NCBI RefSeq assembly: GCF_014203325.1
Contig: NZ_JACHIV010000001.1
Location: 3,597,501 to 3,661,500, forward strand
Direction of reading: 5' to 3'
Length of the DNA stretch: 64,000 nt
From: Saccharopolyspora gloriosae
GTDB taxonomy: Bacteria; Actinomycetota; Actinomycetes; Mycobacteriales; Pseudonocardiaceae
The position numbers and the translations under genes are program-made. This document shows positions 60,986 to 64,000 of the stretch, in pieces; within the stretch, counting starts at the first letter, position 1; each line of letters opens with the position of its first letter. The notes below the pieces were generated by a model. That model was not told the DNA's origin and ran no database searches. It was given only the letters and a program-made list of their open reading frames with translations.

Positions 60986-61160
60986 TTGGGTGGCGGAACC
61001 TCAGTCGGCCTGTCGCTGCGGGATCTTTTTCCCAAGTGGCTCCGCCACGAGGGAAAAAGCTGTCCTCGCGACAGACCGACTGAGAACCCGCCGGTGGTCC
61101 ATCTGCGTGCTGGGTCGCTGCTCAGCGGCTTCGCCGCTGACAGGATTAAGCCCAAAGGCG
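60986..61160. repeat. Structured repeat, copy C (inverted relative to A and B)
   Basis: On the opposite strand this 175-bp tract repeats the layout of copies A and B: the small hairpin AGCGGCGAAGCCGCT, the box ACCACCGGCGGGTTCTCAG, the outer stem (CTCAGTCGGCCTGTCGC at 61000-61016 with GCGACAGACCGACTGAG at 61068-61084, 16 of 17 paired), ATCCCGCAGCGA and CTGAGGTTCCGC. The stem sequence differs from A and B yet pairing is kept, and the inner stem is CTTTTTCCC/GGGAAAAAG with a GTGGC/GCCAC tip. Confidence 0.7.
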
Positions 61161-61281
61161 TTGTGGTGTCGTGCTTTTCGGATTCTTGTTCCCGATAATC
61201 CGTTGCGATTTCGAACGGTTCGGTGGTCGAAGATCAGCCGGCTCGGTACCGGCCGAACGAAAGATCGAAGGTTGTGTGGTG

Positions 61282-62466
61282 TCAGGGGGTCGGGCCGGCT
61301 CCGAAGACCTGGTCGCTGATGAGGGCTGCTGCGCCTACCACTCCGGCGTGTTCGCCGAGTTCGGAGAGGGCGATGGGCAGGGTGCTGGTGGCCAGGGGGG
61401 TTGATCGGCGGTAGAGCTCGCTGCGGACCTCCGCCAGCAGCGGGTGGCCTAGTCCGGCCACGCCGCCGCCGACCACGATCATCGCCGGGTTGGCGAAGTT
61501 GACCAGGCCTGCGAGCACCCGGCCGAGCCTGCGGCCTCCGTCGCGGACCAGCCCGAGCGCCTGCGGATCGCCGTGGCGCATCGCGATCCCCACGTCGTGC
61601 GCGGTCAGCGCGTCGCGGTCGCCGAGGAGCTCGTGCAATCCCGGTGATTCGCCGCCGCGCGCCAGCGCGGTCGCATCGCGGGACAGCGAAGCGCCGCTGA
61701 ACCACGCCTCCAGGCACCCCGTTCGCCCGCACCCGCACACCGGGCCGGTGTCGTGCACCGCGATGTGCCCGATGTCGCCCGCGCTCCCGTTGCTGCCGCG
61801 CAGCACCCGGTTGCCGGTGACGATGCCGCACCCGATGCCGGTGCCGATCTTGACGAACAGGAAGTCCGGCACGGACCGGGCCAGCCCGCAGTACATCTCG
61901 CCGAGCGCCATCAGGTTGACGTCGTTGTCCAGCTGCACCGGGCAGTCCAGCTGCTGCGTGAAGTGCTCGCGCACCGGGTAGCGGTCCCAGCCCGGCATGA
62001 TCGGCGGGGAGACGGTGAAGCCGTCCCGGAAGCTCACCGGGCCCGGCACCCCGACGCCCACCCCGTTCAGCGCGGGCAGGTGCCCTTCGGCGCGCAGCTT
62101 GTCGATCACTTCGACGGCCCGCCCGAGTATCGCGTCCGGGCCGTCCTTGATGTCGATGGGTTCGCTGGTGTGCGCGACCAGTTCCAGCAGTCCGTCCGTG
62201 ACGCCGACGTCCAGCGAAGTGGCGCCGATGTCCACGCCGACGAAGCGCAGCCGCCGCGACAACTGCACCAGGCCGGACCGGCGTCCGCCCTGCGACGCGG
62301 CCTTGCCCGCCCGTTCCACGAACCCCAACTCCTGCAACCGGCCCAGTTCTTGGCCGATCTTGGAGCGGGACAGCGACACCTGGGCGGCGAGTTCCGCGGC
62401 GGCCTGCGCCCCGTTGAACCGCAAGGACGCCAGCAAGCGGACTTGGTGGGAATTCTCTGGTTGCAC
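61282..62466 (-). CDS. ROK-family transcriptional repressor
   Basis: 394 residues. A winged helix-turn-helix at about 8-60 (LLASLRFNGAQAAAELAAQVSLSRSKIGQEL) precedes a sugar-kinase-like ROK domain with DIGATSLDVGV, VGVPGPVSFRDG, LDNDVNLMALGE, IGTGIGCGI and the zinc motif CGCGRTGCLEAW. ROK repressors sense sugars or their phosphates. Placed just upstream of the sugar-transport operon in the same direction, it is its probable regulator. ATG at 62466 lacks a strong ribosome site. Confidence 0.88.
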   Translation of the reverse strand: MQPENSHQVRLLASLRFNGAQAAAELAAQVSLSRSKIGQELGRLQELGFVERAGKAASQGGRRSGLVQLSRRLRFVGVDIGATSLDVGVTDGLLELVAHTSEPIDIKDGPDAILGRAVEVIDKLRAEGHLPALNGVGVGVPGPVSFRDGFTVSPPIMPGWDRYPVREHFTQQLDCPVQLDNDVNLMALGEMYCGLARSVPDFLFVKIGTGIGCGIVTGNRVLRGSNGSAGDIGHIAVHDTGPVCGCGRTGCLEAWFSGASLSRDATALARGGESPGLHELLGDRDALTAHDVGIAMRHGDPQALGLVRDGGRRLGRVLAGLVNFANPAMIVVGGGVAGLGHPLLAEVRSELYRRSTPLATSTLPIALSELGEHAGVVGAAALISDQVFGAGPTP

Positions 62467-62866
62467 CGACTACCCCACTTCTTGCACGAAGCGTATGAAG
62501 TCCGTCACAGAGTAAGCGAACGGTTTCTCCCCAGGTCAAGGGAGAATTCGCGATGTCCCCCGGATGTTCGCTGCCCGATCGGCCGCATCCACCCGCCGCC
62601 GTTCGGACCTCGGCGGCGGAACCGGGCGACACCAGCGGAAACGCCGCAACGCCGCCCCACCTTCCACCTTGAATCCACAGTGGACAAGGCGCGGACCTGT
62701 GTGAACACCGCTGCGAGGTGTCGCACGCCCCCGAAGCGCCCTCGTCCGTCCGCCGACTCACCGCGCCGCCGAAAGGCCCCGCATCCGCTGGACCGAACGC
62801 CTACCCCCCGAGGTGCGGCGAGCACTCGGATCCCACCTGCGGAAAAACCACTCCCGAACGCGAAAA
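62467..62866. other. Intergenic region upstream of the ROK gene
   Basis: About 400 bp with no frame of convincing codon bias. It should hold the promoter of the ROK gene. I saw no clear operator; a moderately AT-rich stretch at 62495-62520 is the likeliest promoter core. Confidence 0.4.
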
Positions 62867-62899
62867 TCGGCGTCGCCGTCGAACCGACGGCGACGCCGA
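62867..62899 (-). terminator. Intrinsic terminator of the isomerase transcript
   Basis: TCGGCGTCGCCGTCG and CGACGGCGACGCCGA form a perfect 15-bp stem with a 3-base loop. Read on the minus strand the stem is followed by ATTTT, a proper rho-independent layout. It lies about 245 bp after the stop at 63143, so repeat copy B would form part of that gene's 3' untranslated region. Confidence 0.8.
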
Positions 62900-62922
62900 T
62901 GATCAGGTACACGGGAATCCGC

Positions 62923-63121
62923 TCAGAATGATCTTTTGATCGGTGTCTTGTCAGCGGCGGAGCCGCTGAGCAGTGACCAGCTAGAGCAAGCCGACCACCG
63001 GCGGGTTCTCAGCGGCTTCCTCGCGAGGACAGCGATTTCGTGGTGTAGGGAGCTACATGAGAAATCGATCCCGCAGCGAGGAAGCCACTGAGGTTCCGCT
63101 GAGCGACCCGCTACGCAGGTC
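62923..63121. repeat. Structured repeat, copy B
   Basis: Same orientation as copy A and close to it in sequence, 199 bp long. Differences cluster in the loop between the stem arms (around 63043-63060) and in the outer spacer near 62990. One outer stem base has changed (GCCGCTGAG to GCCACTGAG). On the minus strand it starts 21 bases after the stop codon of the isomerase gene and ends before the terminator at 62867-62899. Confidence 0.8.
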
Positions 63122-63142
63122 ATCCCGAAAAGACCAGGTCCG

Positions 63143-64000
63143 CTACTTGTCGGTGGCGAAGGCGGCGTCGAAGGCGACCTCCGGCGGTTCGATCGCCGTC
63201 AGCTTGCGGACGAACGCGAGCGCGTCCGGCGCGCCGAGCATCCGGTCCATCCCCGCGTCCTCCCACTCGACGGAGATGGGCCCCGCGTAGCCGATCGCGT
63301 TGAGCCCCCGGAAGATCGGCTCCCACGGCACATCGCCGTGCCCGGTCGAGACGAAGTCCCAGCCGCGCCGCGGATCCGCCCACGGCAGGTGCGAGCCGAG
63401 CCGCCCGTTGCGCCCGTTGAACTGCTTGACCGACTCCTTGCAGTCCACGTGGTAGATCCGGTCCTGGAAGTCCCACAGGAAGGTCACCGGGTCCAGGTCC
63501 TGCCAGAGGAAGTGGCTCGGGTCGAAGTTCAACCCGAACGCGGGCCGGTGCCCGATCGCCTCCAACGCGCGCCGCGTCGTCCAGTAGTCGTAGGCGATCT
63601 CGCTGGGATGCACCTCGTGCGCGAACCGCACGCCCACCTCGTCGAACACGTCGAGGATCGGGTTCCACCGCGCGGCGAAGTCGGCGTAGCCCCGTTCGAT
63701 CATCTCCGGTGGCACCGGCGGGAACATCGCCACCGCGTGCCAGATGGAGGAACCGGTGAACCCGACCACCGTGGACACCCCGAGCTTCGCCGCGGCTCGC
63801 GCGGTGTCCTGCAACTCCGCCGCGGCGCGCGTGCGCACGCCCTCGGGCTCACCGTCGCCCCAGATGCGCGCGGGCAGGATGCCGCGGTGCCGCTCGTCGA
63901 TCGGGTGGTCGCAGACGGCCTGCCCCACCAGGTGGTTCGACAGCGTCCACACCTTCAACCCGTGGGCTTCCAGCAGGTCCAGCCGCCCCTGGACGTAGTC
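63143..64000 (-). CDS. Sugar-phosphate isomerase/epimerase-like TIM-barrel protein (5' end outside window)
   Basis: At least 285 residues; the frame is open to the right edge, so the start lies outside. The xylose-isomerase-like barrel shows [86 protein letters not shown] and [14 protein letters not shown], with metal-binding Glu, Asp and His residues in the expected strands. This subgroup often accompanies Gfo/Idh/MocA dehydrogenases in keto-sugar or inositol catabolism, matching the operon beyond the ROK gene. Confidence 0.87.
   Translation of the reverse strand, partial: DYVQGRLDLLEAHGLKVWTLSNHLVGQAVCDHPIDERHRGILPARIWGDGEPEGVRTRAAAELQDTARAAAKLGVSTVVGFTGSSIWHAVAMFPPVPPEMIERGYADFAARWNPILDVFDEVGVRFAHEVHPSEIAYDYWTTRRALEAIGHRPAFGLNFDPSHFLWQDLDPVTFLWDFQDRIYHVDCKESVKQFNGRNGRLGSHLPWADPRRGWDFVSTGHGDVPWEPIFRGLNAIGYAGPISVEWEDAGMDRMLGAPDALAFVRKLTAIEPPEVAFDAAFATDK

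Noticed and set aside
60949-61155. N-terminal extension of the Gfo/Idh/MocA protein through the repeat (start near 61155)
   Set aside because: The extra 69 residues are translated repeat copy C. The Rossmann fold and GAGGAAA site set the start at 60948.
1-64000. CRISPR arrays, tRNA/rRNA genes, insertion sequences or integrase/attachment sites
   Set aside because: No short regularly spaced repeats, no cloverleaf with a CCA-adjacent acceptor that I could recognise, and no transposase or integrase reading frame were seen.

Overview
The window is GC-rich actinobacterial DNA: nearly every gene has strong third-position GC bias, Shine-Dalgarno sequences are GGAGG/AGGAG type, GTG starts are common and ATGA/GTGA overlaps are frequent. 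The gene set (CoA-dependent catabolism, F420-type oxidoreductase, cyclodipeptide synthase, ebo-type operon, many TetR regulators) fits a filamentous Pseudonocardiales-like actinomycete, possibly near Saccharopolyspora; the genus is an inference only. I saw no rRNA, tRNA, CRISPR array, insertion sequence or replication origin.

Region 1 (1-9.6 kb) holds small catabolic units. A fused dehydrogenase/RraA-type protein (cut by the left edge) diverges from a TRAP-like permease, a small membrane protein and an Ldh2-type dehydrogenase; an 18-codon remnant of an FAD oxidoreductase follows. Then come two TetR regulators with palindromic operator candidates, one before a flavin monooxygenase and one diverging from an ApbA/PanE-type reductase, and a class V aminotransferase.

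Region 2 (9.6-35.8 kb) is a large CoA-ester catabolic cluster: acyl-CoA synthetase, three acyl-CoA dehydrogenases, two enoyl-CoA hydratase-family proteins, thiolase, SCP2-thiolase plus DUF35 pair, five SDRs, MBL hydrolase, EthD and NTF2-like proteins, KstD-like flavoprotein, two MDR dehydrogenases, MFS transporter, DUF1254 protein and LLM oxidoreductase. Copies of a 14-bp palindrome (AACTGAATTCAGTT and variants) lie at eight positions in front of its transcription units, including in front of an internal TetR gene (18421-19047). This points to one regulon with an autoregulated repressor. The growth substrate is not evident.

Region 3 (36.1-39.5 kb) is a compact natural-product locus: a ThiG-family gene broken by one in-frame TAA, a cyclodipeptide synthase with all AlbC-type catalytic residues at the correct spacing, a 42-residue small ORF, and a phytoene-synthase-like prenyltransferase. 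The last three are tightly coupled. CDPS plus phytoene-synthase-like prenyltransferase is the core known from drimentine biosynthesis; no membrane terpene cyclase is seen here.

Region 4 (39.6-44.9 kb) has single genes: S9 peptidase, MerR regulator, tandem universal stress protein, a probable symporter remnant, and glutaminase.

Region 5 (45.0-64.0 kb) is a roughly 16-kb leftward operon joining a sugar-type ABC transporter and Gfo/Idh/MocA dehydrogenase to ebo-type genes (TIM barrel-EboA fusion, TatD/EboB, UbiA/EboC, EboE, phosphodiesterase-like EboF) plus an inositol-3-phosphate-synthase homologue, ThuA protein, secreted sorbosone-dehydrogenase/PKD protein and sugar isomerase. A ROK regulator and another isomerase (cut by the right edge) lie upstream. 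Three copies of a roughly 175-200 bp structured repeat, with a long stem that covaries between copies, sit in its intergenic spaces.
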